In this document: piece by piece, positions 25,415 through 33,583 of the stretch
Position numbering within the stretch: position 1 is the stretch's first letter
Layout: each line of letters opens with the position of its first letter
Assembly (NCBI GenBank): GCA_902800325.1
Contig: CADCDW010000018.1
Coordinates: 1 to 35,584, forward strand
Length of the DNA stretch: 35,584 nt
From: an uncultured Lachnospiraceae bacterium
GTDB lineage: Bacteria > Bacillota > Clostridia > Lachnospirales > Lachnospiraceae
Reading direction: 5' to 3'
The notes under the pieces: generated by a model
The model's input: only the letters and a program-made list of their open reading frames with translations
Told to the model about the DNA's origin: nothing
The model's database searches: none
Translations under genes and position numbers: made by a program

Positions 25415-27463
25415 TTACCATCTGCTTACTCTGTCTTCAGGATCCACATACATTCCGTCTCCCGGCTTTACATCATAAAGCTCATAGAATTCATCCGTTG
25501 ACGAAAGCACTGCATTTACTCTTATACACTCGGGACTGTGTTCATCGGTTTGAAGCTTATCCATCGCTGCGGTATCCTCGAGCATCATGCACCAGATATA
25601 AGCGTAATTTTCAAAGATTTTTCTTCTTTGCTCATCTGTTTTTGCTATCTTCATAAGACATTCCATACCGCCCTTATCCGCATAATTTTCACTGCAGGTA
25701 AGCTCACCGTTTACATGATATATATCCATAATCGTAAATGTCGAATAATATTCAATCATCCTATCCATTCTGTTTTCAAGCTCTTCCCTGTCTTCCTTAC
25801 TTATCCATTCAGGATTGTAATTACCGTCCGCATCATAGTTGATACAGTTTGAATCAAAGGCGTGCCCCATCTCATGGGCAACTACCATTCCAAGTCCTCC
25901 GAGGTTGGTATAATAATCCGCATCCTCGTCAAAGTATGGCGCATGCATAATAGCCACTGTTATATTAAATGAATTGTCTATACCGTACATGGAATTAACC
26001 GTCTGTGCAGACATAATAGGCTCGGATTTGTCATGGGCTTTACCTATCATATCAAGCTGCTTTTTATAATTATCCTTATTAACATTTACATATGTTATAA
26101 AGGCATCATCTCCGATAAGCTTTGCATCATTTTTATCCACCTCGTGCGGGGTTCCGCCGCCCTTAACGAAGTACATATTGTCAAGCTTCTTTATTAATCC
26201 TTTTCTGGTTGTCTCGCTAAGCCAGTCTGCCTCATTTATAAGCTGTCTATAGCCCTCCTTAATGTCCTCGTACATACGTGTAAGCTCTTCGTCCATTTCC
26301 TCCGTATAGTACTTATCAGCATAAAGCTCGCTTACTCTGTTTTCTAACAAACTGTTTGTATAAATGGCAGTCTCCTCTTCTTTCGCCAGATAGCTTACAG
26401 GCGCATAAAGCTTTAAAAACTCATACTCTTCCGTCAAAAAATAATTGTATCTGTTCATCAGGTCACAGATAAGATAGGTCTTGATACATTCAAGATTATC
26501 ATCGTTAAATGAATCGGCAAGCATGGCAAGCTGTTCCTTATCTCTTACATACCAGCCTCCGTACGGATTATCTTTAATACCCATGGTTTTTTCAAAATTA
26601 TCCGCATCAAGATTTTTAAGTATCTCATCAAAAGTATCCTCTTCATAAAAAGTAAATGATGCATAAGGATTTTCTGCATCCATAATCTGATAATCTGTCT
26701 TACCTGCCACATCAATTGCAAAGTACACAAAATCATCAGCTTTCCTTCCTGCCTCATCAAGCTCCTCTCCGCAAGCCAAAAGTGCATCAAGCACATATGA
26801 ACGAAGCATCTGTCTTTCCTCATCACTCTCATATATATCCTTTAGAGCTATGTTGAAAATCGAATCCTTTTGATCTATATAAAGGGCGTTTTTTTCTGAT
26901 TCGAAGAAGTTTCTCTCAATCATGATATCAAAATAAAGGACCTGTCCTTCCTCTTTTGCAATCTCACCGATTATATCAAGAAGCTCATCTGTATCTTTTG
27001 CCTCATTTATCTCCTTAAGTCTCTCATTAAAATGCTCTGCGCCAAGACTACCTATATCCTCCTGATTGAGATACTGGATATATGCATCCTTAACGAGCTG
27101 TTCATTGGTACCCGGCTCATAGCTTTTATTTGAAGCTGCTATGTCACTGATAAGACTTATTATCTCTGCATCAACATCATTCATAATGTCCGCTGCCGGT
27201 CCACCGTACGCCTCTCCATAATGAAGGTCAAGATTAATCAAAGTGTCCTTATTCACATAGCCATAAAAATCATCCTGCGGTCTAATCTCCTCAGAGGCCT
27301 TTTCCTCACTGTCCTTTGAGTCGTTATCCGTACTGCCTGCATCGTTTACTGTGGCTTCATCTTTTACTTCCTTTTTAATGATTCCGCAGCCACATAAGCC
27401 AAATGCCATAACCATTGCAAGCAGTAATCCTATACAGCTTTTCATTTTCTTTTTTCTAAGCAT
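25415..27463 (-). CDS. M13-family zinc metallopeptidase lipoprotein (PepO/neprilysin-like)
   Basis: A 682-residue exported peptidase. The N-terminus has basic MLRKKKMK, a hydrophobic stretch and a lipobox around FGLCGCG, so it is probably a lipoprotein anchored outside the membrane. Zinc motif HEMGH occurs in VVAHEMGHAFDS, the third ligand and helper Asp in SENYADKGG, and the C-terminal family ending is RVNAVLSS...DRVSRW. M13 enzymes cleave oligopeptides. The substrate-binding motif usually written NAYY reads NSMY here. I choose the ATG at 27463 because GGAG is 8 bases upstream; the ATG two codons earlier is too close. The gene leads an ABC permease/ATPase operon, suggesting peptide processing linked to transport. 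Confidence 0.9.
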   Translation of the reverse strand: MLRKKKMKSCIGLLLAMVMAFGLCGCGIIKKEVKDEATVNDAGSTDNDSKDSEEKASEEIRPQDDFYGYVNKDTLINLDLHYGEAYGGPAADIMNDVDAEIISLISDIAASNKSYEPGTNEQLVKDAYIQYLNQEDIGSLGAEHFNERLKEINEAKDTDELLDIIGEIAKEEGQVLYFDIMIERNFFESEKNALYIDQKDSIFNIALKDIYESDEERQMLRSYVLDALLACGEELDEAGRKADDFVYFAIDVAGKTDYQIMDAENPYASFTFYEEDTFDEILKNLDADNFEKTMGIKDNPYGGWYVRDKEQLAMLADSFNDDNLECIKTYLICDLMNRYNYFLTEEYEFLKLYAPVSYLAKEEETAIYTNSLLENRVSELYADKYYTEEMDEELTRMYEDIKEGYRQLINEADWLSETTRKGLIKKLDNMYFVKGGGTPHEVDKNDAKLIGDDAFITYVNVNKDNYKKQLDMIGKAHDKSEPIMSAQTVNSMYGIDNSFNITVAIMHAPYFDEDADYYTNLGGLGMVVAHEMGHAFDSNCINYDADGNYNPEWISKEDREELENRMDRMIEYYSTFTIMDIYHVNGELTCSENYADKGGMECLMKIAKTDEQRRKIFENYAYIWCMMLEDTAAMDKLQTDEHSPECIRVNAVLSSTDEFYELYDVKPGDGMYVDPEDRVSRW

Positions 27464-27575
27464 ATCCATTTCTCCTCTTTTATCATTTATATTGCACTCA
27501 TTATTTGTACTGATAATTCCTGAGTTTTTGTTTATGCTAATATATCATTATTAAGTTTTTATTTTGGAAATTTGT

Positions 27576-27615
27576 GGTGAATTGCAAAAAAGATGTGGTG
27601 AACGACAAAAAAATG
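27576..27615. repeat. Short direct repeat upstream of the AAA ATPase gene
   Basis: GTGGTGAA..GCAAAAAA recurs about 23 bases later as GTGGTGAA..ACAAAAAA, a near-perfect direct repeat in the divergent gap between the M13 peptidase and the AAA ATPase. It could be a regulator binding pair. Confidence 0.5.
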
Positions 27616-27622
27616 TGTTAGA

Positions 27623-27672
27623 ATATTTTCGAAAATATCTATATGAGGATATTTTCCCTTTCGAAAATATCC
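27623..27672. promoter_or_regulatory. Two adjacent palindromes before the AAA ATPase gene
   Basis: ATATTTTCGAAAATAT (27623-27638) is a perfect 16-bp palindrome. Nine bases on, GGATATTTTC (27647-27656) and GAAAATATCC (27663-27672) form a 10-bp stem with a 6-base loop. All share the TTTTCGAAAA/GATATTTTC core, so they may be repeated operator sites or a leader hairpin. The ribosome site AAGGTGG and start codon lie 17-30 bases downstream. Confidence 0.7.
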
Positions 27673-27701
27673 ACGAGATTATTATTTAAGGTGGTTATAA
27701 T

Positions 27702-29009
27702 ATGTTAAAACGTAAAATTTATGATGATTTAAAAAAATGGAAAGAAACAAAAAATAAAAAATGTCTTATAGTACAAGGAGCAAGACAGGTCGGAAAAACC
27801 TTTATCATAGAAGAATTTGGAAAAGAAAATTATGAAGAAATAATATCCATAAATTTCAAACAAACACCAAGTGCCATAGAAATATTTTCGGGTGATATAG
27901 ACGTGGAGACTCTGATACTTGCTCTTAGATTTAGATTTCCCGAGAAAAAAATCGCACCTGATAAAACTCTCATTTTTTTAGATGAAATACAAGAGTGTCA
28001 GGAAGCTATTACTTCACTTAAATTTTGGGCAAACGATAACAGATATGATGTTATAGCCTCGGGTTCTATGCTTGGAATTGATTATAAAAGAGCTACTTCA
28101 TATCCTGTCGGATATGTTGACTATATCAAAATGTATGGATTGGATTTTGAAGAATTTTTATGGAGTCAGGGAATTAATGAAGAAATCATCTCCTCACTAA
28201 AACAATTATTTGTTGAACGCAAGGTTGTTCCTGATGCTATTCACTCTCAAATGATGAAATACTTCAGATATTATATTGCTTTAGGAGGCATGCCTGAAGT
28301 TATTCAATGCTTTGTTGATACCAAAGATTTTAGAGAAGCCGATAAAGTTCAAAAAGAATTACTGCAAGGCTATCTGTACGATATTGCACATTATGCAAGT
28401 GCTGATGAAAAAATCAAAGCTGAAAAGTGTTTTTTATCATTAACAAAACAATTATTGGATAAAGAAAATCATAAATTTCAATATAAAGAAATCGAAAAAG
28501 GCGGCAAAGCTCAAAAGTACTATTCAAGTATTGAATGGTTAGTAAGAGCTGATATTGTACGAATTTGTAATAATGTAACCGATATATGCTATGATTTGGA
28601 TGATTATATTAAAACTGACAATTTCAGAGTGTATACCTCCGATTTATCCTTATTAATTGCAATGAAAGATTTTGCTTTAAAGGGACAAATTGTTGAAAAC
28701 ACTATTATCGGCAACAGTAAAGGTGGAATATACGAGTGTGCTATTGCTGATATTCTTATAAAAAAAGGATTAAATATTCGTTTTTATAAAAATGAATCTA
28801 CTAAAAAAGAAATAGATTTCTTAATTCAACAAAATGGTAAAGTATTACCAATTGAAACAAAAAGCAGCAACGGCAAAGGAACTTCATTAAATCAATTAAT
28901 GGAAAAAAAGTCTGAAATACCTGTTGCATATAAATTTATAGATGGAAATGTAGGTGTTAGTGATAAAAGAATTGTAAGTATGCCTCTATATATGGCTATG
29001 TTTATATAA
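27702..29009 (+). CDS. AAA ATPase with DUF4143 domain
   Basis: The 435-residue protein has Walker A GARQVGKT (26-33) and Walker B LIFLDEIQE (about 90-98), the AAA_14 type, followed by the DUF4143 region. Near the C-terminus is EIDFLIQQNGKVLPIETKSS, a PD-(D/E)xK-like nuclease-fold signature frequent in this family. Family members are very common in anaerobes, often as lone genes. Their function is not settled; ideas include defence, DNA handling and toxin-like roles. It is the only confident plus-strand gene here, has strong AAGGTGG before ATG, is poorer in GC than its neighbours, and ends 9 bp from the end of the convergent next gene. The orientation and composition suggest independent acquisition. 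Confidence 0.92.
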   Translation: MLKRKIYDDLKKWKETKNKKCLIVQGARQVGKTFIIEEFGKENYEEIISINFKQTPSAIEIFSGDIDVETLILALRFRFPEKKIAPDKTLIFLDEIQECQEAITSLKFWANDNRYDVIASGSMLGIDYKRATSYPVGYVDYIKMYGLDFEEFLWSQGINEEIISSLKQLFVERKVVPDAIHSQMMKYFRYYIALGGMPEVIQCFVDTKDFREADKVQKELLQGYLYDIAHYASADEKIKAEKCFLSLTKQLLDKENHKFQYKEIEKGGKAQKYYSSIEWLVRADIVRICNNVTDICYDLDDYIKTDNFRVYTSDLSLLIAMKDFALKGQIVENTIIGNSKGGIYECAIADILIKKGLNIRFYKNESTKKEIDFLIQQNGKVLPIETKSSNGKGTSLNQLMEKKSEIPVAYKFIDGNVGVSDKRIVSMPLYMAMFI

Positions 29010-29018
29010 CATACTCTA

Positions 29019-30017
29019 TCAAGGAGCTTCTTTTATTTCCACTACGTTCCAATCATTTTCATATTTTTCTATATACCACAAAGATAAAACATTTTTAGAG
29101 GCATTAATTATTTTTCCTTGTGAATCGAATCTTTCTACAGAATAAACAACCCAAACCTTTCCTTTATCACCTGATATAATACAGGTAATAAAGGAAAGGT
29201 CTGCATTTTGTGATTCTGCACCTTCATAAGCAAAATAAAAATATCTGTTTAATTCTCCTACATTCCCTAATTCTTCTGATTCTTTTAACGTTCCGTAAAA
29301 ATCAAATACTTTATTTCCTTTTTCAACAATCTGATTTCCAATTTCAAGTTCAGATTCTGATGCTTTATGTTCTATTTCTGAATACAACTCATCTCCAAAA
29401 AAATCTTTATTGGGATATTTATATTTATCATATAATTTATCCGGATAAGACGCATCATACTTACATAGGAAATCCAACACTTCATCTATTTTAGTATTCA
29501 AAGAATAATTTATCGGATATCCCTCACCATCATCACCATATAAAAATTCCGACCATTCTTCCATAAAAGTCAATGCTAATACTTCGTTTCCATTTATATC
29601 ATTAAATTTTATTTCATACGATTCATATGGTTCTAAATTATTACGGCCTTTAGTTGTACTTCCACATTGCCCCTTTAATCCACCGATATAAGTACATATA
29701 TGAGCGATATCGTTATCATCTGTAATTATAGACGTTTCTCCGTTTTTTACATTTCTTAACTCTATTTCTGATACCCCTGTCAAATCAACATCTGCAAAAT
29801 CAACTCTCGGTTCATATATATAATAGCTTCCGTCATATACATAAAACCAAAGTATCCTTACCTCAGTTCCTCTGAGTGGTCCAAGAATACTCTCATTGTA
29901 TATTGTAACTCCATAAAGTAAAGCTTCATATGATACAGAACCACCGTCCTTAATATCAATTTTTACCGGTATGAGTGTTAAAACAATTAATATAATAATT
30001 ATAATCTTTTTCTTCAT
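29019..30017 (-). CDS. Membrane-anchored or secreted protein of unknown function
   Basis: A 332-residue protein with a hydrophobic N-terminus (KKKIIIIILIVLTLIP) that is a signal peptide or anchor, then polar, aromatic-rich sequence. The segment DIKDGGSVSYEALLYGVTIYN after the signal fits a pattern I recall from small exported proteins of Lachnospiraceae and related clostridia, with no assigned function. The first 100 residues after the signal and the last about 100 (SELEIGNQIVEKGNKVF onward, a beta-rich region resembling a DUF4829/NTF2-like tail) might be separate domains. It is the last gene of the sigma-factor-led cassette, 27 bp after the previous gene. I do not recognise a function. Confidence 0.7.
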   Translation of the reverse strand: MKKKIIIIILIVLTLIPVKIDIKDGGSVSYEALLYGVTIYNESILGPLRGTEVRILWFYVYDGSYYIYEPRVDFADVDLTGVSEIELRNVKNGETSIITDDNDIAHICTYIGGLKGQCGSTTKGRNNLEPYESYEIKFNDINGNEVLALTFMEEWSEFLYGDDGEGYPINYSLNTKIDEVLDFLCKYDASYPDKLYDKYKYPNKDFFGDELYSEIEHKASESELEIGNQIVEKGNKVFDFYGTLKESEELGNVGELNRYFYFAYEGAESQNADLSFITCIISGDKGKVWVVYSVERFDSQGKIINASKNVLSLWYIEKYENDWNVVEIKEAP

Positions 30018-30044
30018 CTGTAACTCCCTTCATCAGAAATATAG

Positions 30045-30680
30045 TTACTGTAAAAGCACAAATACCCACCTATCGCCATAGTTGTATCTTATATTTACAA
30101 TATAATTATAGGTCTTATATTCTTTTGGAGGTGATTCTTCAAGTTCATATAAAAAGCCTGTTGACTCATCTATCCATCCAAAGATAGAAAAATAAACTCC
30201 GTATTTGTCACCCTGATTTGTATAATGAACACAATATACATCCTCATGCGTATGAAATAATTTATTATAAAATGTTATGTTTTCCTTCTCGTCATAATAT
30301 CCCTGCTCAATATTTTTAACAATTTGCTCACGGGCTTTATCATTCACCTTGCCATCTATATAATATAAAAAAGCGTCATTTAAGATCAGCCTTAACGCCA
30401 AGCCTATAACCAATATTAATATCTCCGGTATAAGCTTTTTTTCATATCGGGCTCTGTTATGTATTAAACATCCAAATATAAAAACAAAGGCAAGAATTAA
30501 ATACAGGTAAAACGCTCCTAATACGAACGGATAAAGAAAAATTGTAGCCTTTTCTAATATAAACCTTTCAAAAAACCTTAATAAAAGCAAAAGAATTATA
30601 TGAACAATCAGCATAATTCTTAAAACTGTTCTTTTATTTCTTTTAGTCCTTATGCTCTTTTTTTCTTCATCAGACTCCAT
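30045..30680 (-). CDS. Small membrane protein of unknown function
   Basis: A 211-residue protein with a basic, charged N-terminus (ESDEEKKSIRTKRNKRT) and three hydrophobic segments at about 22-40, 45-70 and 84-100, then a polar extracytoplasmic C-terminal half (residues about 110-211) rich in Tyr and Asp. No motif is recognised. It lies 66 bp after the upstream lipoprotein gene and 27 bp before the next gene, all in the same direction, which supports one transcript. It is not in a family I can name. Confidence 0.7.
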   Translation of the reverse strand: MESDEEKKSIRTKRNKRTVLRIMLIVHIILLLLLRFFERFILEKATIFLYPFVLGAFYLYLILAFVFIFGCLIHNRARYEKKLIPEILILVIGLALRLILNDAFLYYIDGKVNDKAREQIVKNIEQGYYDEKENITFYNKLFHTHEDVYCVHYTNQGDKYGVYFSIFGWIDESTGFLYELEESPPKEYKTYNYIVNIRYNYGDRWVFVLLQ

Positions 30681-30746
30681 ATGCTCTCCTCTTTTTGTAA
30701 TATAGATAATATTTCTTTTATATATAATAATCTTATTATTGCAGCC

Positions 30747-31310
30747 TTACTCTATTATATATAGCCCCGGTATATCTATTTTCCAATTTTCATTCCTCTT
30801 TTTTATAAAATTTGTCTCTTTTATAATATAAATTGAGTTTATTCCAATTTTAGATTCATCATCTGTGTCATCAGCAATCCATTCAAAATAAAGTCTATAC
30901 TTTTCACCGTCTAAATCCGTGAAGCTGCATTCTGCTATTATAAACATATAATGATAATTATTTTGTGGGTCTCCCGATTCTTTAATATTTGTAAAAACTT
31001 CTATGTCTGATGTTGTATAATCACAATAATTAAAGAACTTCTCTATTTGTGAATCTATTTCACTATTAATATTAACTGCATATTCCGAAAGCAATTCCTT
31101 AATTGCCTGTCTATCCTTATCCTTTGCAGAACAAATTATTTCATCCGCCACTTCTTTGGCAACATTATCAACTTTGTAACTGTTCCTTTTTAAATGCAAT
31201 TTTTCTTTTTCAGTTTTTCTTTCGCAACCTCCGGAAAGCAACAATAAAAAAGATAAGATAATAAATATAAAAAACCTACCAAATATATGAAAATGTATAC
31301 ACCTTTTCAT
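30747..31310 (-). CDS. Putative lipoprotein of unknown function
   Basis: The signal region (FGRFFIFIILSFLLLLSGGC) ends in a lipobox, so the mature protein starts at the Cys and is membrane-anchored. The rest, about 155 residues, has an NTF2-like or DUF5104-like flavour (VADEIICSAKDKDRQAIKELLSEYA), unverified. The start is uncertain. TTG 31340, ATG 31325 and ATG 31310 are in frame and none has a strong ribosome site; I list the shortest because it leaves a normal signal peptide. The TTG overlaps the stop codon of a possible small upstream gene, which would allow coupled translation. It belongs to the sigma-led cassette. Confidence 0.68.
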   Translation of the reverse strand: MKRCIHFHIFGRFFIFIILSFLLLLSGGCERKTEKEKLHLKRNSYKVDNVAKEVADEIICSAKDKDRQAIKELLSEYAVNINSEIDSQIEKFFNYCDYTTSDIEVFTNIKESGDPQNNYHYMFIIAECSFTDLDGEKYRLYFEWIADDTDDESKIGINSIYIIKETNFIKKRNENWKIDIPGLYIIE

Positions 31311-31332
31311 CGATACTATGCTCATAGATTTT

Positions 31333-31431
31333 CTAATCAAATTCTTTCTTTGCCTTTCTCTTTTCTAGTCTTGGCGATTTGCCTTGTGAATAAGAAGTCA
31401 CCATTTTATATTGAAAATCATAAAAATCCAT
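31333..31431 (-). CDS. Possible 32-residue small protein
   Basis: Start ATG at 31431 has TGAGGG six bases upstream, a better ribosome site than the next gene has. The 32 residues begin MDFYDFQYKMVTSYSQGKS and end in a very basic run, RLEKRKAKKEFD. There is no signal peptide or TM segment. Its TAG (31335-31333) overlaps the TTG at 31340 of the lipoprotein frame (TTGATTAG). It could be a true small protein, a translational-coupling leader, or chance. It fills an otherwise empty 180-bp gap in the cassette. Confidence 0.5.
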   Translation of the reverse strand: MDFYDFQYKMVTSYSQGKSPRLEKRKAKKEFD

Positions 31432-31491
31432 TTTTACCCTCACTAATTTTAATATTAGAATGTGACAACGTGTCTGTCTCCACATAACATT

Positions 31492-32139
31492 TTACAAAAA
31501 AAGATATATAAACATTACAAACCAAATAAGCAAAGATATACCTATTGTCACAAATCCTATATACGAGAAAACCTTGTTTTTAGAATATAATCCGTCAAAG
31601 CAAAAAGACAACCCCCAAAGCAAAATCAAGATACCAAAAACTCTTCCAAATAAAAGCAATACAAGTCCTGCAACACCTATAAGCATACTGTATAACGCTT
31701 TATCTCCAAGCTTTTTTTCGGTATCCGTCTCCCAATCCATATCATATAAATCTGCAAATATATGATAATCATCTTGAACTTCAGACTGATATTTGTATTG
31801 AAACGATGACATATTAAAAATTGCACCCAATAAGTCTTTTATGCTTTTTATATACATAGCACCTTTACCGGTTTTCTGTAAGCCTTTACTTTCTATTGGC
31901 CAATATCGACCGTTCCCATTACTACAATATGTACATATAGTTACTTCATTACTGCTAACATAATAGTATTCAAAAAAAAATCTCCTTGTCAGAGGATTCC
32001 CTTTCACATAATACCTTTTTTCTCCTTTTTCAACATATGAGAAATTATTGTTTTCTAACCAAATTGCTATTATATATTCTATTTCTTGCCAATGGCAGGA
32101 AAACCTCATTGAATACTGGCTCTTTCCTTTTGTTTGCAT
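31492..32139 (-). CDS. Membrane protein of unknown function, paralogue A
   Basis: A 215-residue protein from ATG 32139, whose ribosome site is AAAAAGGTGA (a GTG three codons earlier would clash with it). An N-terminal cytoplasmic-looking domain (about 1-135) has YIIAIWLENNNFSYVEKG, then FFFEYYYVSSNEVTICTY. Three hydrophobic segments occur at about 150-215. The N-terminal domain aligns by eye with the 226-residue gene at 32874-33554 (IIVTWLNQNGF, GYFEYYFKNNKVILYAY), so the two are paralogues. They flank the Gln-rich membrane protein. The domain is not one I recognise. The distance to the next gene upstream is 59 bp. Confidence 0.75.
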   Translation of the reverse strand: MQTKGKSQYSMRFSCHWQEIEYIIAIWLENNNFSYVEKGEKRYYVKGNPLTRRFFFEYYYVSSNEVTICTYCSNGNGRYWPIESKGLQKTGKGAMYIKSIKDLLGAIFNMSSFQYKYQSEVQDDYHIFADLYDMDWETDTEKKLGDKALYSMLIGVAGLVLLLFGRVFGILILLWGLSFCFDGLYSKNKVFSYIGFVTIGISLLIWFVMFIYLFL

Positions 32140-32198
32140 ACTTTTCACCTTTTTTCTTACATAATATATTTCTTATAAATAGTTTAGATAAAGATTTT

Positions 32199-32840
32199 TC
32201 AATTATAGTTCAAATAATCCGGCAATCTACCTGTTTTTAAATATTCTTTCCATGCCTTATCTAATGCAAAAGTTGACAACAATGAAAGTGTTCCGGCTAT
32301 AATTACAAGTATTCCACCCATCTGTCCAAGATTTATAAGAAAAACTATCATATTTAATAATCCATATCCCAAGGTAAGTATTGCAAATATTCTTCTATAT
32401 GTAAGCTGTAGAAACAGACCTGTGAAAAATATATACGCAACATCCGCAAATATCCATGGTGACGCTTCACCTAATGCATACGGAATTACTTCTATGCCAA
32501 TCAAAAAATTGATACCGGCAACAAAATATAGCAGAAAAACGCTTGACATAATACTATGCTTAATTTTATGTAATTGAGGAAGCTTAGCGAATTCCTTTCG
32601 TGTCAATTTCACTTGATTTCCCTGTTGATACAAACTTTGCTGATGCATATTTTGTTGATATATACCTTGCTGATACATCCCCTGCTGATACATGCCCTGC
32701 TGCATCATACTCTGCTGATACCCATTCGGCTGACCCATATTCTGTTGATATATATAATTCTGATTAAAACCTTGCTGTCCGGTATTTTGCCAACCCACAT
32801 CAGTTTGGTTGTTGTTTTGTGTGAAATTGTTATTGTCCAT
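32199..32840 (-). CDS. Gln-rich N-terminus plus four-TM membrane protein
   Basis: A 213-residue protein. Residues 1-76 are Asn/Gln-rich and residues 31-76 consist of a degenerate YQQ-x-x pentapeptide repeat (YQQGM, YQQGI, YQQNM, ...). From residue 85 on there are four hydrophobic segments (about 91-114, 121-142, 145-165 and 169-190), a DUF4870-like or small-integral-membrane layout, ending in polar KAWKEYLKTGRLPDYLNYN. The Q-rich tail probably lies in the cytoplasm and could drive assembly. It sits between the two paralogues in the same direction. No function is known to me. Confidence 0.75.
   Translation of the reverse strand: MDNNNFTQNNNQTDVGWQNTGQQGFNQNYIYQQNMGQPNGYQQSMMQQGMYQQGMYQQGIYQQNMHQQSLYQQGNQVKLTRKEFAKLPQLHKIKHSIMSSVFLLYFVAGINFLIGIEVIPYALGEASPWIFADVAYIFFTGLFLQLTYRRIFAILTLGYGLLNMIVFLINLGQMGGILVIIAGTLSLLSTFALDKAWKEYLKTGRLPDYLNYN
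32613..32750 (-). repeat. Degenerate 15-bp minisatellite coding YQQxx
   Basis: About nine imperfect 15-bp units that translate as Tyr-Gln-Gln-x-x, within the Gln-rich gene. Units on the plus strand resemble ATACATCCCCTGCTG / ATACATGCCCTGCTG. The period is a multiple of three, so copy-number change would keep the frame. Confidence 0.8.
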
Positions 32841-32873
32841 ATATTTTTCTCCTTCGTTTTTTATAATATCTGG

Positions 32874-33554
32874 TTAAAATAGTGATGCCATTGCATAAAC
32901 CATTAATGTACTTAAAATCAAAACCGAATAAATCACAAGACAAGTAATTGCAAGATTTTTTTTATCGGATTTTATGCCCATTGCAGTAAAAACGTATGCT
33001 CCAATTCCAAATAAAAATGCTAAAAAAAACAAAATAATCGGAACGACATCATTATCATTACCCATAGATTTTTGAACAAATACTATTGCTAACGCAGCCA
33101 ATGTCATAAATGCCATTTTTATTCCATATAAAACAAGTTCTTCTCTTTGTTGTCTGCAATGTTCATCCCAATAAAGCGGTAAATCATTGATTCTGTAATC
33201 AGTGCCATTGTGTTCTACCTTTTCTATCATTTTGCCTTTATTCGCAGAATAATTACATATTCTGTTTATAAGTTCAATTATTTTTTTTCCATATGAATTA
33301 TTAAAATTAACCAATCGAGCATCGGAATTAAGCGGATGAGGACTATTTATGCTTCCATGATATGCATACAGTATTACTTTATTATTTTTAAAATAATACT
33401 CAAAATATCCTCCTTGTCCGACATAGCATGGCTGAATAATATTATTGTCAAATAAAAATCCATTTTGATTAAGCCATGTAACTATAATATTATTTACAAT
33501 ATTTGAATCACCATAATATTCCAATCTAAACTCTGATTTTCCTATTTCCTTCAT
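32874..33554 (-). CDS. Membrane protein of unknown function, paralogue B
   Basis: A 226-residue protein whose N-terminal about 140 residues resemble the N-terminal domain of the 31492-32139 gene (IIVTWLNQNGFLFD versus IIAIWLENNNFSYV; YFEYYFKNNKVILYAYHG versus FFFEYYYVSSNEVTICTY). Three hydrophobic segments follow (about 145-160, 170-190, 200-226). GGAGG lies upstream of ATG with a rather long 15-base spacer. It lies 29 bp after the anti-sigma gene and 33 bp before the Gln-rich gene. The repeated paralogous arrangement indicates an internal duplication within the cassette. The function of the soluble domain is unknown. Confidence 0.75.
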   Translation of the reverse strand: MKEIGKSEFRLEYYGDSNIVNNIIVTWLNQNGFLFDNNIIQPCYVGQGGYFEYYFKNNKVILYAYHGSINSPHPLNSDARLVNFNNSYGKKIIELINRICNYSANKGKMIEKVEHNGTDYRINDLPLYWDEHCRQQREELVLYGIKMAFMTLAALAIVFVQKSMGNDNDVVPIILFFLAFLFGIGAYVFTAMGIKSDKKNLAITCLVIYSVLILSTLMVYAMASLF

Positions 33555-33583
33555 AATATTTTTTCTTATCCTCCAATGTTTTT

